DNA of 40,962 bases from Polyangiaceae bacterium (GTDB lineage Bacteria > Myxococcota_A > Polyangia > Polyangiales > Polyangiaceae): NCBI GenBank assembly GCA_029266615.1, contig JAQSWN010000163.1, positions 1-40,962 on the forward strand, read 5' to 3'. The notes under the pieces were generated by a model. The model searched no databases. It was not told the origin of the DNA and saw only the letters and a list, made by a program, of their open reading frames with translations. Shown here piece after piece: positions 25,498-33,400 of this stretch. Both the position numbers and the translations under genes were made by a program. Position 1 is the stretch's first letter, and each line of letters starts with the position of its first letter.

Positions 25498-25851
25498 TCA
25501 GGCGCGGCCGTTCGCCGAGACGTGGCCGTTGGCCACCTGCGAAATCGAACGCAATGCCTCTTCCTTTTGTTCCTTCACGGCGTCCATGGCCGCGCTACCG
25601 AGCTTGGAGGCTTCTTCGCCCAAGCGGCGACGAGTCTCCGTGCCGCTGGACGGCGCGAACAAGATGGCCGCACCTGCGCCCACGATCGCACCGGCCGCGA
25701 CGAGGCCGAGGTTCTCGAGGAAGTGACTGCGACGACGCGAGAGGCCGACCGTGCCGAGCACGTCTTCGAGCCCGATTCCGGAGATCGTCTTGGAGATCCT
25801 GGATGCCGCGATCGCCGTGCCCAGAGACATCAGTAGCTTCTTTTGGTCCAT
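25498..25851 (-). CDS. YtxH-like small stress membrane protein
   Basis: A 117-residue protein with one Gly/Ala-rich membrane segment (LGLVAAGAIVGAGAAILFAPSS, about 48-69) followed by ETRRRLGEEASKL, the GxxxGAxxALLFAP-[ST]SG-x-[ED]TR layout of YtxH-family general stress proteins. The N-terminal 45 residues (GIGLEDVLGTVGLSRRRSH) are not part of that domain. GAGGT lies 8 bases before the ATG. A small frame ends 20 bases upstream on the same strand, and both may be transcribed from the -24/-12 element at 26085-26100. The exact role of YtxH proteins is unknown. Confidence 0.8.
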   Translation of the reverse strand: MDQKKLLMSLGTAIAASRISKTISGIGLEDVLGTVGLSRRRSHFLENLGLVAAGAIVGAGAAILFAPSSGTETRRRLGEEASKLGSAAMDAVKEQKEEALRSISQVANGHVSANGRA

Positions 25852-25871
25852 GTCGGTTTACCTCGGTATGA

Positions 25872-26072
25872 TTAGGTGGGGGAGATAGCCGGATGCGGCG
25901 AAGGTCGTAGCGACGCGCCGCCCGCACGACGTTCCGAGGGCTCGAAGGTGAGCAAGAACGAGCCGAGCGCCGAAAGGGCCTCGCCGCGGTCCGTGCCCAG
26001 CCGTGCGCTCAGGAACTGCGTGAAATCCAGCGGCAGCTCGCAGACCGTCGTGCTCTCGTGCGTCTCCGACAT
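25872..26072 (-). CDS. Small hypothetical protein upstream of the YtxH-like gene
   Basis: A 66-residue frame (MSETHESTTVCELPLDFTQF ...) without a recognised domain, signal peptide or ribosome site. Support is contextual: a -24/-12 element ends exactly 12 bases before its ATG, the same spacing seen at two other genes in the window, and it lies 20 bases before the YtxH-like gene. If real, its message would be nearly leaderless. Confidence 0.4.
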   Translation of the reverse strand: MSETHESTTVCELPLDFTQFLSARLGTDRGEALSALGSFLLTFEPSERRAGGASLRPSPHPAISPT

Positions 26073-26084
26073 GCCAGACCGGAT

Positions 26085-26100
26085 TGCATCAAGCGTGCCG
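26085..26100 (-). promoter_or_regulatory. Candidate sigma-54 (-24/-12) promoter, leaderless geometry
   Basis: CGGCACGCTTGATGCA on the minus strand with GG-N10-GC spacing, 12 bases before the ATG at 26072. It resembles the element before the universal stress protein gene (CGGCACGCCGTATGCA). Confidence 0.45.
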
Positions 26101-26202
26101 ACCCTCGAGCGGCTTGTGTGGCGGCTTTTTCAGCGCGAGGTGCCGAAAGAAACCAGATGACGTCGACGCACTTGGATCACGGCGAGTCAGAAAACCACGC
26201 GC

Positions 26203-26934
26203 TCAACGATGTGCACAGTCGAAGCGCACCGTCACCCCGGCGCCACTCGCGGCTTTCGTCACTTCGAGCCCGCCGCCGAGGCGGCGAGAAAGACCGAGGC
26301 AAACCCAGAGCGTTTCTAGCGTTCCAGCGTCGTAGCGCAGCCCGTGATCCGGTGGCTCCAGCCGCTCGAAGCTCTTGGGAGGCGCTTCCAGGCCGGGGCA
26401 GACGAGATCCAGGGCGACCATCTGGGGCCCTCGCTCGGAGACGGTGAGCGCCACCTTTTGACCGGCGCTGGCGGTACGCAGCGCGAGCGATAGCAACGTC
26501 GTCAGCACGAGAGGAGCGAGCGCTCCGTCCACCTTCAGGGAGTCATGTCCCTGGGTCGATACCTCCAGGCTCACATTTTTGCTCGCGGCGACCGGCGCGT
26601 ACAGGCCGCGGGCCTCTTCCACGACGTCTCCCAGGGTCTTGTCGGGTGCGCCTGGCTCCGCGAAACCGAAGTAGTCGATGAGCCTGCGAATTCGGAGCGC
26701 GAGCCGTTCGACCTGCTCTTCGATACGGCGCACGTTCTCTTCAATCGCCTCCGGCGTGGGATTCGTGCGAATGAGGGCGGCGCGCCCCGCGATCACGTTG
26801 AGCGGAGTGCCGACGAGGTGGCCCGCCACGGACACCATGCGCGCGCTCGCGGCGCGCCGCTCTGCCTGACGAAAGTCGTCCATGCGGGCGAGCAGCGTCA
26901 TGAGGTCAGGCGTGTCGTGCCCCTTACCGGTCAT
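26203..26934 (-). CDS. Short cytoplasmic histidine kinase with altered ATP-binding box
   Basis: A 243-residue protein with no membrane or sensor segment. The dimerisation/H-box is clear: SVAGHLVGTPLNVIAGRAAL with His39, and helix 2 with paired Glu/Arg residues (about 62-88). The C-terminal part has the fold of an HATPase domain, but the N-box position reads LLSLALRTA, where the Mg/ATP-binding Asn is replaced by Ser, and clear G1/G2 boxes are hard to see; the final strand (GLEVTKAASGAGVTVRFDC) is normal. It may be a weak kinase, a phosphatase or a phosphotransfer protein. It follows a response regulator gene by 38 bases, so the two probably work together. Confidence 0.75.
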   Translation of the reverse strand: MTGKGHDTPDLMTLLARMDDFRQAERRAASARMVSVAGHLVGTPLNVIAGRAALIRTNPTPEAIEENVRRIEEQVERLALRIRRLIDYFGFAEPGAPDKTLGDVVEEARGLYAPVAASKNVSLEVSTQGHDSLKVDGALAPLVLTTLLSLALRTASAGQKVALTVSERGPQMVALDLVCPGLEAPPKSFERLEPPDHGLRYDAGTLETLWVCLGLSRRLGGGLEVTKAASGAGVTVRFDCAHR

Positions 26935-26972
26935 GAATTCAAGTTTGCTTCCAAGTGGACCGCTGATCGAGG

Positions 26973-27371
26973 TTAAGCGCCGAGGAGCGCTTCCAGCGCC
27001 TCCGGCATGATGGGCTTGACCATGTAAGCGTCGAACCCGGCTGCCCCGGCACTCTCGCGCATGGCGCCATCGGAATAGCCAGTGAGCGCAACGAGCCTCG
27101 TGTTGAGGCCTGGAGTCTCGACCATCGCAACTCGCAAGAGCCGCGCCAGCTCACAGCCGTCGATTTCAGGGAGGCCGATGTCGATGAGCGCCACGTCCGG
27201 CTTTTGGTCGCGCGCGCGAGCCAGGGCTTCCGCGGCGTTCGCGGCCGGAACGGCTCGGTGACCGAACGCGGAGATCAGCTCCCCCAACATCTCTCGGGAG
27301 TCGTCGTCGTCCTCCACGATGAGTACGCAGCGTTGCGCCTTTCCCCCGGACGTTGTGGACGGATTACTCAC
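26973..27371 (-). CDS. Single-domain response regulator
   Basis: A 132-residue CheY-like receiver. Acidic pocket Glu20/Asp21, phospho-acceptor Asp64 (LIDIGLPEIDG), Thr97 (ALTGY) and Lys119 (VKP) are all present. The GTG at 27371 is chosen as the start because it begins just before the receiver domain; the frame is open further upstream without similarity and would overlap the divergent kinase gene. The domain looks like the receivers found at the end of hybrid kinases ('LVALTGYSD ... GFDAYMVKP'). It is likely the partner of the downstream histidine kinase. Confidence 0.85.
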   Translation of the reverse strand: MSNPSTTSGGKAQRCVLIVEDDDDSREMLGELISAFGHRAVPAANAAEALARARDQKPDVALIDIGLPEIDGCELARLLRVAMVETPGLNTRLVALTGYSDGAMRESAGAAGFDAYMVKPIMPEALEALLGA

Positions 27372-27497
27372 CCCCGGAGGGTAGTCTTTGAGTTGCCTCG
27401 GGGCGAGCAATTCCTTTGAGGCTTTTTGTCTCACGCCAGTTCGTCGCACCCGGGACTGCGGAGCGTTCTCGCCGCATAGAAAGCGCGGGGTTACGAG

Positions 27498-27513
27498 CGG
27501 CACGTCGGTTGCT
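27498..27513 (+). promoter_or_regulatory. Candidate sigma-54 (-24/-12) promoter, leaderless geometry
   Basis: CGGCACGTCGGTTGCT matches the -24/-12 consensus except the first base. It ends exactly 12 bases before the ATG of the Ser/Thr kinase at 27526; no Shine-Dalgarno site is present. Confidence 0.5.
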
Positions 27514-27525
27514 TGGCAAGCGCGC

Positions 27526-28800
27526 ATGTCACCAGAGCCATTGCGCGCGCCAAGCGACCCCGGGGACCTCCCCGAGCTGCCCAAGCCGGGAGACTTGGTC
27601 CACGGGCGCTACCGCGTGGACCACGAGCTCGGAAGAGGCGGAATGGGCGTGGTGCTCCGAGCCCACGACCAAATGCTGGACCGCGACGTGGCACTGAAGG
27701 TGGTTCTACCGCGAATGTTGCGCTCCCCAGAGGCCATCGAGCGCTTCAGCAACGAGGCGCGGAGCCTGGCCCAGCTCGAGAGCCGCCACGTCGTACGCGT
27801 CCTGGACTTTGGTTCCATCGCGTCACCCCCGGCGAGCGCCGGACTGCCTTTCATGGTCTTGGAGCTGCTCCGCGGGGAGGACCTGTTCAGCATCGCGGCG
27901 CGCGAAGAGGGTCTTTCCCCCGCGCGCGTCGTTCGTTACGCGCTGCAGGCGTGCTCGGGCCTAGCCGCCGCGCACTCCCAAGGCATCATTCACCGCGACC
28001 TGAAGCCGGAGAACCTGTTCCTCGCGGTGGAGGCCGACGGCAGCGAATGCCTCAAGGTCCTGGACTTCGGCATCGCGCGGAGCCACAGCCGGCGCGCCCT
28101 CACCCGCGGTCACGTCGGGGTCGGCTCTCCGGGCTACATGTCTCCGGAGCAGGTGGAGGGTACGGGGCACGTGGACCCCCGTAGCGATATCTGGGGGCTC
28201 GGCGTCGTGATGTACGAGCTGCTCGCGCACCGTCCCGCTTTCTTCGGGGACAACCCGCAGAGCCTTTGCCTGCAAATCCTGACCGCGGAAGTAACTCCAC
28301 TCCTGGAGGTCAAGCCCAGCTTGCCGCCTGCGCTCGTGTACGTCGTGGAGCGCTGCATGGCGCGGGAGCCGGAGCGTCGCTTTGCGAACGTGGCCGAGCT
28401 CGCGGAGGCACTCGCGCCACTGGACACCTGGAGCCCGGAGAGCGACGCGGAGCGGATTCGACGTCACCTAGACGGCGCGGAAGAGTCGCCGGTGTCGGAG
28501 ACGCGTCCTCAGAAGGCACGCGTGACGTCCAGCGTGGACATCGTCGTCACTCCGGTCAGCGTGCCGCAACCTCGCCGCAACCGCCGGCGCATCGCCTCGC
28601 TCGTGCTCGCGGGCGCGGTGATGCTGCCCGTCGTCGCGCTGTTGCCGCGGGTCGCGCAGGCCCCGGAGCTCGCCCCTGCCCGCGCCTGGTCGGCGCGAGC
28701 CTTCGAAGAGTCGCAAGCCGCCTACTTCAAGGTTCGCGACCGCGCTCGAGAGCTTTGGATGAAGGAGCCGGGCGGCGCGCCGCCGCCCGGTCACCCGTAA
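27526..28800 (+). CDS. Transmembrane Ser/Thr protein kinase (PknB-like)
   Basis: A 424-residue eukaryote-like kinase with every catalytic motif: Gly-loop LGRGGMGVV (35-43), ATP Lys58 (VALKV), helix-C Glu77, HRDLKPEN (156-163), DFG (180-182) and activation segment GSPGYMSPEQ. A membrane helix (about 355-378, IASLVLAGAVMLPVVALL) follows a linker with phosphorylatable Ser/Thr. The outer part is only about 45 residues (RAFEESQAAYFKVRDRARELW), so there is no large sensor domain. The ATG at 27526 is preferred over the upstream open frame starting at 27388, which would overlap the divergent response regulator's promoter. Targets are unknown. Confidence 0.92.
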   Translation: MSPEPLRAPSDPGDLPELPKPGDLVHGRYRVDHELGRGGMGVVLRAHDQMLDRDVALKVVLPRMLRSPEAIERFSNEARSLAQLESRHVVRVLDFGSIASPPASAGLPFMVLELLRGEDLFSIAAREEGLSPARVVRYALQACSGLAAAHSQGIIHRDLKPENLFLAVEADGSECLKVLDFGIARSHSRRALTRGHVGVGSPGYMSPEQVEGTGHVDPRSDIWGLGVVMYELLAHRPAFFGDNPQSLCLQILTAEVTPLLEVKPSLPPALVYVVERCMAREPERRFANVAELAEALAPLDTWSPESDAERIRRHLDGAEESPVSETRPQKARVTSSVDIVVTPVSVPQPRRNRRRIASLVLAGAVMLPVVALLPRVAQAPELAPARAWSARAFEESQAAYFKVRDRARELWMKEPGGAPPPGHP

Positions 28801-28804
28801 CACG

Positions 28805-29113
28805 TCAGGGCAGGATTCCGCCGCACTCGGTCGGACACTTGAAGGCGCCCTCCGCGCACGACTTGTCCTCCAGACAGTCGTCGCAAGAGCGTAGCTTGTC
28901 GCGACGAGCCTGGCTCTGATCTGCGTCCGCCTCGCAGCGGTCTTCGCACGCGTCGACGTCGTAGTCCGAGTCGACACAGTCCGCGTACCGGTTGCAGACC
29001 TGGCGACAGTCGATCTCGTCTTTGACATCCTCCACGGTGTCGCTGCAGCCCACGACCGACACGGCGGAGAGGCCAAAGCACAACAATGCGGCGTATTTGA
29101 AGCGGTTCTTCAT
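28805..29113 (-). CDS. Small Cys-rich lipoprotein
   Basis: A 102-residue exported protein of unknown function. The signal peptide ends in lipobox SVVGC. The mature part of about 80 residues has ten further cysteines in CRQVCNRYADC, ACEDRC, SCDDCLEDKSC and KCPTEC groups, which should form a disulfide-knotted domain; the acidic composition would also allow metal binding. GAGGAAA precedes the ATG by about 6 bases. A -24/-12 element lies 60 bases upstream. The gene ends 5 bases from the convergent Ser/Thr kinase gene. Confidence 0.85.
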   Translation of the reverse strand: MKNRFKYAALLCFGLSAVSVVGCSDTVEDVKDEIDCRQVCNRYADCVDSDYDVDACEDRCEADADQSQARRDKLRSCDDCLEDKSCAEGAFKCPTECGGILP

Positions 29114-29173
29114 GATGTTTCCTCGGTTGCTCACGCAAAAAGGGCGCGCAAAAGCGCGCGGCGACGCAGCGTC

Positions 29174-29189
29174 TGCACGCCATGTGCCA
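29174..29189 (-). promoter_or_regulatory. Candidate sigma-54 (-24/-12) promoter for the Cys-rich lipoprotein
   Basis: TGGCACATGGCGTGCA on the minus strand, GG-N10-GC spacing, 60 bases before the start at 29113. Confidence 0.5.
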
Positions 29190-29331
29190 TGGCCCTTGAC
29201 GAAACAGCGGCGCCACCAGCACGCGGCAAAGCTAGAACGGTGCGGCGTAGCGTTCGGTCTCGCTGAGTCGATAACGCTGCCCACTGCGCAGTCTAGCCTC
29301 GGAAACTGCTGCGGATCGCAGCGTGTCCGAT

Positions 29332-29347
29332 TGGCACGCGTTCTGCT
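29332..29347 (+). promoter_or_regulatory. Candidate sigma-54 (-24/-12) promoter for the DUF1328 operon
   Basis: TGGCACGCGTTCTGCT with GG-N10-GC spacing, 57 bases before the DUF1328 ATG at 29405. It faces away from the minus-strand element at 29174-29189, so the 291-base gap is a divergent pair of -24/-12 promoters. Confidence 0.55.
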
Positions 29348-29404
29348 TATTCCCAACGCAACCGGATCGCGCACTGTCGCGCGACGCATCAAAGGACTCT
29401 CGTC

Positions 29405-29569
29405 ATGTTGTACTGGGCTGCCGTATTTTTCGTGATTGCGCTCTTGGCCGCCGTGTTCGGTTTCGGTGGCATCGCCGCCAGCGCCGTCGGCGTCGCGAAG
29501 ATCCTCTTCTTCGTGTTCCTCATCCTCGCCGTCGTCTCCCTCATCTTCGGACGCCGCGTCCCGACGTGA
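29405..29569 (+). CDS. DUF1328 small membrane protein (YtjA family)
   Basis: A 54-residue protein with two membrane helices and the family pattern of DUF1328: MLYWAAVFFVIALLAAVFGF, GGIAASAVGVAKILFFVFL and a final basic RR. It is an inner-membrane protein of unknown function, common in stress-linked clusters. AAAGGA lies 8 bases upstream of the ATG. Its TGA overlaps the ATG of the next gene (TGATG), so the two are translationally coupled. Confidence 0.88.
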   Translation: MLYWAAVFFVIALLAAVFGFGGIAASAVGVAKILFFVFLILAVVSLIFGRRVPT

Positions 29570-29958
29570 TGGAAGCCCGCGTGGAAGCTCCGCGCCGCAC
29601 CAGCACTGGCTCCCCGGAAAACCCGGGTGAAGCACTGGCCGCGGTCGTCGACAACGTCGGCGCGCTCGCGCGCGCGGAGCTGCGGCTTGCCGCCATGGAA
29701 GCCAAAGCGTTCATTGCTCGCATCGGTGCGGGTCTGGTGCTTCTTTGGCTTGCTCTTTTGTTGGTTCAGGTGTTCGCCTGCTTGCTGGCGCTCTCACCAA
29801 TTCTGTTCGGGAGCCAGCCGTGGCCCGGCGTCGTAGGGATGCTGGGCATTTCTTTCGGGCTGGCCCTCGGGGTTTCCGTATTCGCCGTGCGCGAGCTGCG
29901 CAGGCTGAAAGACATGGGACGTGATGCCGATGATGGCGAATCAAAGCGAAATGGATGA
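29569..29958 (+). CDS. YqjE-like (phage holin superfamily III) membrane protein
   Basis: A 129-residue membrane protein. An N-terminal amphipathic region (AVVDNVGALARAELRLAAMEAKAF) of the YqjE/holin-III type is followed by two helices (about 50-75 and 85-108) and a charged tail. Despite the family name it is not a lysis protein here; E. coli YqjE sits in a stress-related operon with the ribosome-associated YqjD. It overlaps the DUF1328 stop by 1 base and the following gene by about 35 bases, so the three are one unit. Confidence 0.8.
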   Translation: MEARVEAPRRTSTGSPENPGEALAAVVDNVGALARAELRLAAMEAKAFIARIGAGLVLLWLALLLVQVFACLLALSPILFGSQPWPGVVGMLGISFGLALGVSVFAVRELRRLKDMGRDADDGESKRNG

Positions 29959-30343
29959 GATTGCGCGCGCAGAGGCGGAGGTTGCCCGTGAGAAGGCGGA
30001 GCTCGCACGCAGCTTGCGCGCCGTGGGCCGGAGCAGCGAGAAAATGGCTCTCCGCATCGGTGGGGAGCTGAAGCCGGCGCTCGGCGCCGCTATCGTGGTC
30101 GCGGGCGCCGCCGTCGCGGTAGGCGTCACGGTGGCGCTGGTGCGCCGCGGTCGCCGCCGAGATGGCTGGCTGTCGCCGCAGCCGCCATCGGCACTTTCTA
30201 CGGCCGCCAAGACCGTTGGCCTCTGGGCGCTACGCTTGCTGGCGCGTCGTGTCGCGCAAGAAGTCGTGAGCCGCCTCGCGGCGCCCGGCGAGTCGGCGAC
30301 GGCGCCGCTCGGGGCGACCGCGGCCCCCACGCCTCGCTACTAA
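29924..30343 (+). CDS. Small membrane protein after the YqjE-like gene
   Basis: A 139-residue protein with an N-terminal acidic/basic helical region (EIARAEAEVAREKAELARSL) of the kind seen in DUF3618-type envelope proteins, one membrane helix (about 48-68, ALGAAIVVAGAAVAVGVTVAL) and an amphipathic C-terminal helix (ALRLLARRVAQEVVSRL). Its position after DUF1328 and YqjE-like genes suggests the role of E. coli yqjK/yqjD-type partners. Start is uncertain: GTG 29921, ATG 29924, 29930 and 29933 are all possible; GGGA lies 4 bases before 29924. Function unknown. Confidence 0.7.
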   Translation: MPMMANQSEMDEIARAEAEVAREKAELARSLRAVGRSSEKMALRIGGELKPALGAAIVVAGAAVAVGVTVALVRRGRRRDGWLSPQPPSALSTAAKTVGLWALRLLARRVAQEVVSRLAAPGESATAPLGATAAPTPRY

Positions 30344-30361
30344 ACCGATGCCTCTAAGACG

Positions 30362-30390
30362 CGTCCGCGTGACTTCGTGTCACGCGGACG
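30362..30390. terminator. Bidirectional terminator between convergent genes
   Basis: A perfect 12-bp stem (CGTCCGCGTGAC / GTCACGCGGACG) around TTCGT, between the stops of the small membrane protein gene (30343, plus) and tamB (30423, minus). TCGTCGTTTTG follows on the plus strand, a modest T-tract. Confidence 0.7.
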
Positions 30391-30422
30391 TCGTCGTTTT
30401 GTGCGACGAGGGTCGCTGTCGC

Positions 30423-33400
30423 TCAGTACCGCTTGCGCCAGATGAGGTCCAAGGCGGAGGCGCCTTTGTCCCCGAACATCGCCGAGAGCGCCCACGCGCG
30501 GCGGAGCCGGAGCTCCAGCGTGAGGAAGGTGCGGTCAGGGCTTTCGCCAATGGTCGGAGTGCCCACGGCGCGGGTGACTTTGGCCGCGACGCGCGGAGAA
30601 ATCTGGAAGACGAGCTCGGGGCGAGCTTGGCCGGTCGTGGTGTCGATGCGAGCGCTCACGTCCAGACTCGTGAACTCGTCCAGGGCGCGGTTGAGGCCCT
30701 TGGCGGCGGTTTCGCCCACGGCGCTCACCGCCAGCGCAGCGTTGCCTCCGCCGCCCGTGGCGCCCATGTTTCCATCCGGGCTACCGAACAGCAACAAGCT
30801 CGCGATCTCGCTGTCCGTGAGCGGCGGCTCCGAGTGCAGCTTGATGCGCCCGTTCTCGACGTCGCCCAGGTAGTCGGCGTAAACCGTGTAGCCCGGCGCG
30901 TCCCAGCGCGCGGTCGCGGTAATGGTGGGGTTAGCCGGGTCATTGCCGTCGAAGGTGATCACGCCCCGTTCGATGTCGAAGGTCTTGCCCTGAACGTCGA
31001 GCTTGCCTCCTTTGACCTCGATGCGCCCATTGATCTGCGTCTCGCGTTCGACGAGCACCGCGAGCTGCCCTGTCAGCTGTACTTTCGCCGTGCTCCCGTG
31101 CTCGACCCCTATGTTGCCCAGCTTCACCGTGATGCGCAGCGGCTGTGGCGCCTCCCCGGCGGCGTCCGTTTCGCTTTCGCTCGGCTCCAGGGGCTGAACC
31201 GGCAACGGCGCGAACTTGCCGTCCGCGCGGCGTACGCCGACGTTGATCTCCGGATTGGCTTCGAGGCTCTGGAGACTGCCTCCCGCGGCCTCGGGCGTGA
31301 TGAGGTGGAAGTCCGGCACCGAGATGTCCAGCTGGCGCTCGCCTTCTGCCGGCGACGCGAACGTGGCATCGATTCTGCCCCACGCGTCGCCGATCGCCGC
31401 GCCTTCCAAGGTAACCGGCAGCGCCTCATCCTCGGCGATGCGCAGCTGCGCGTTCGCACCCCGAAGCTCGAAGCCGTCGAGCTGGGCCGCGCCCTTGGCC
31501 GTGATGCGCCCGGTCGTGCCGCGCGCCTCCAAGTGCTCCAGTTTGAACTGATTGTCGGCGACCGCGACTCGCGCTCGAATGTCGCTGAAGCGTTGACCAA
31601 TAGCGGGAAGCTGCAGCACGCCCTCTTCGAGCTTGGCCGACCCCGACACGGTGGTGGAGGTGGGCGTCACCGCGATCTCCGTACTCGCGTCGAGCACGCC
31701 GCCCAGCTCGCTCACCACGCCGCCCAAGAGGGGGCTCAGCGTCTCTAACCTGAAAGCGCGGGTTTGCAGCCTCACCACGCCGCGGTGCTCGAGCTCCGGG
31801 ATTGGTCGGTTACCCCAGTGCATTCCCGCGTCCAGGGTCGCCTTCGAATAACCAGAGCCGACGTTGAGGCCCAGCTCGGCCACGAGCCTGTCCGCATCGG
31901 TACGCGCCAGGAGCTCCAGCTTCGAGATCGCCACCTGGCCGACGGTGAGGGTCGTCGAGGTAAGCTTGGCGTCGACGTCGGCGTTCGTGCCCCAGTCGTC
32001 GAGCCGAATGTCGCCGCTGATGCGACCGTTCACGGCTCGGTCGACAATCATGGGCACGACGTCGAGCGGAAACTCCCGCAGGGAAACGATTGCGCTTCCG
32101 CGGAGCCCCGTCTTCCCACTCGCCAGCTCGCCCGCCTGACGCAGGTCTCCTTGCCACTTGGTCTCCACCGTCGCGACCGCAGCGCCCGTGCGAGTCATCT
32201 TCGCGTCGACGCGCGCGTCTCCGCCGCTCGGTGCGTACGTGACGTCCGCCCCCACGTCCACCGGCGCCCTCGACCCAGCCGCGCGCAAGTTGGTGAGCGC
32301 GACGTGCGCCTTCACCCGGGGGTCGACGACACTGCCCTCGAGCGACCCTGAAAGCGAGCCTTGGCCGAGCAGCGCGGCGGGTCGCACCAGCCCGGGCAGG
32401 CGCTGGATCCGGCGCTTCGGCACCTCGAAAGTCGCCCGCAGCGGAGCGCGAGAGAGCGCCGCCACGTCGGTCAGCCCGTTCGGCCAGAGCTCCGCCAGCT
32501 GTACCTCCGCCTGAGTTTCGAGGAGGGTGCCGCCCGGATCGCGGAAGATTGCGGTCGCGACGAGCTCGCCGCTGCTCGGCCAAGTGCGAGCCGCAAAGTG
32601 CAGGTCGATGCCCTCGATCGCCAGCGGCTGCACGGCCATCGCATCGGTTGTGGTGTTGACTTCGTTTGGCGTCTGTCGCTTCTCCACCATGCGGAACGCG
32701 TTCGTATCCACCATGGCCGACAGCTCCAGGCCTCGAGGATCATTCGGCAGATGCTTCGCCGCAACCTCGAAGCGCAGCTTACCGCCGACCCTTTCGAGCG
32801 GCGCGCCGACCTCGGCGAGGAGGGGCGTGAGCTGGTCCAGGTCCACCTTGCCTCGGGCGGAGAGCTCACCTTTGAGCGTGCCGAGCCGCGCGAGGTTCGG
32901 CGCGCTCTGCGGTACCTCGAGCTGCTTGGCGATTAGGCTCACGCTGCCGAGCTTGCCGAACTCCATTTTACCCGTCGCGTCCAGCTCGTACACGCGAGCC
33001 GGCGCGCGGCGCGTCAACTTCGCGTCCAGGTTCAGCAACCCCTGCCGCACCGGAACTTCGAGCTCCAACATGTTCGCGAGGCGGATCAAGTCGATGTCGG
33101 CAACGAACAGCTCCAGGCGCTCGCCTTGCGGCCCATACTCCAAGTCCGCGTGAGCGCGCCCGGACAGCGCGTCCACGGTGACGGCCGCGTGCGCGCGCGG
33201 CGCGTCCAACGTGCCCGAGGCGTCGGCCCGGAGCTCCACGTGACGAAGTTGGATTTGCGCTTGATCGACGCGGTGCAAGCTCGCGGAGGCCTTCGCCGTG
33301 ATCGCCCCCGAGTCGAGGTGCATCTCGCCGCTCACCCCGGCCGTACCGGAAACGTGCACGCCGAGCCGAGCCACGCGTGCCGGATCGTCCAAACGCGCTT

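Noticed and set aside
29569..29958. Phage lysis gene or prophage remnant
   Set aside because: The holin-III name is a family label; there are no phage structural, integrase or endolysin genes nearby, and the DUF1328 context points to a stress operon.
30348..31748. 466-residue plus-strand frame opposite tamB
   Set aside because: Antisense shadow of tamB with no domain and skewed Arg/Val/Ala composition.
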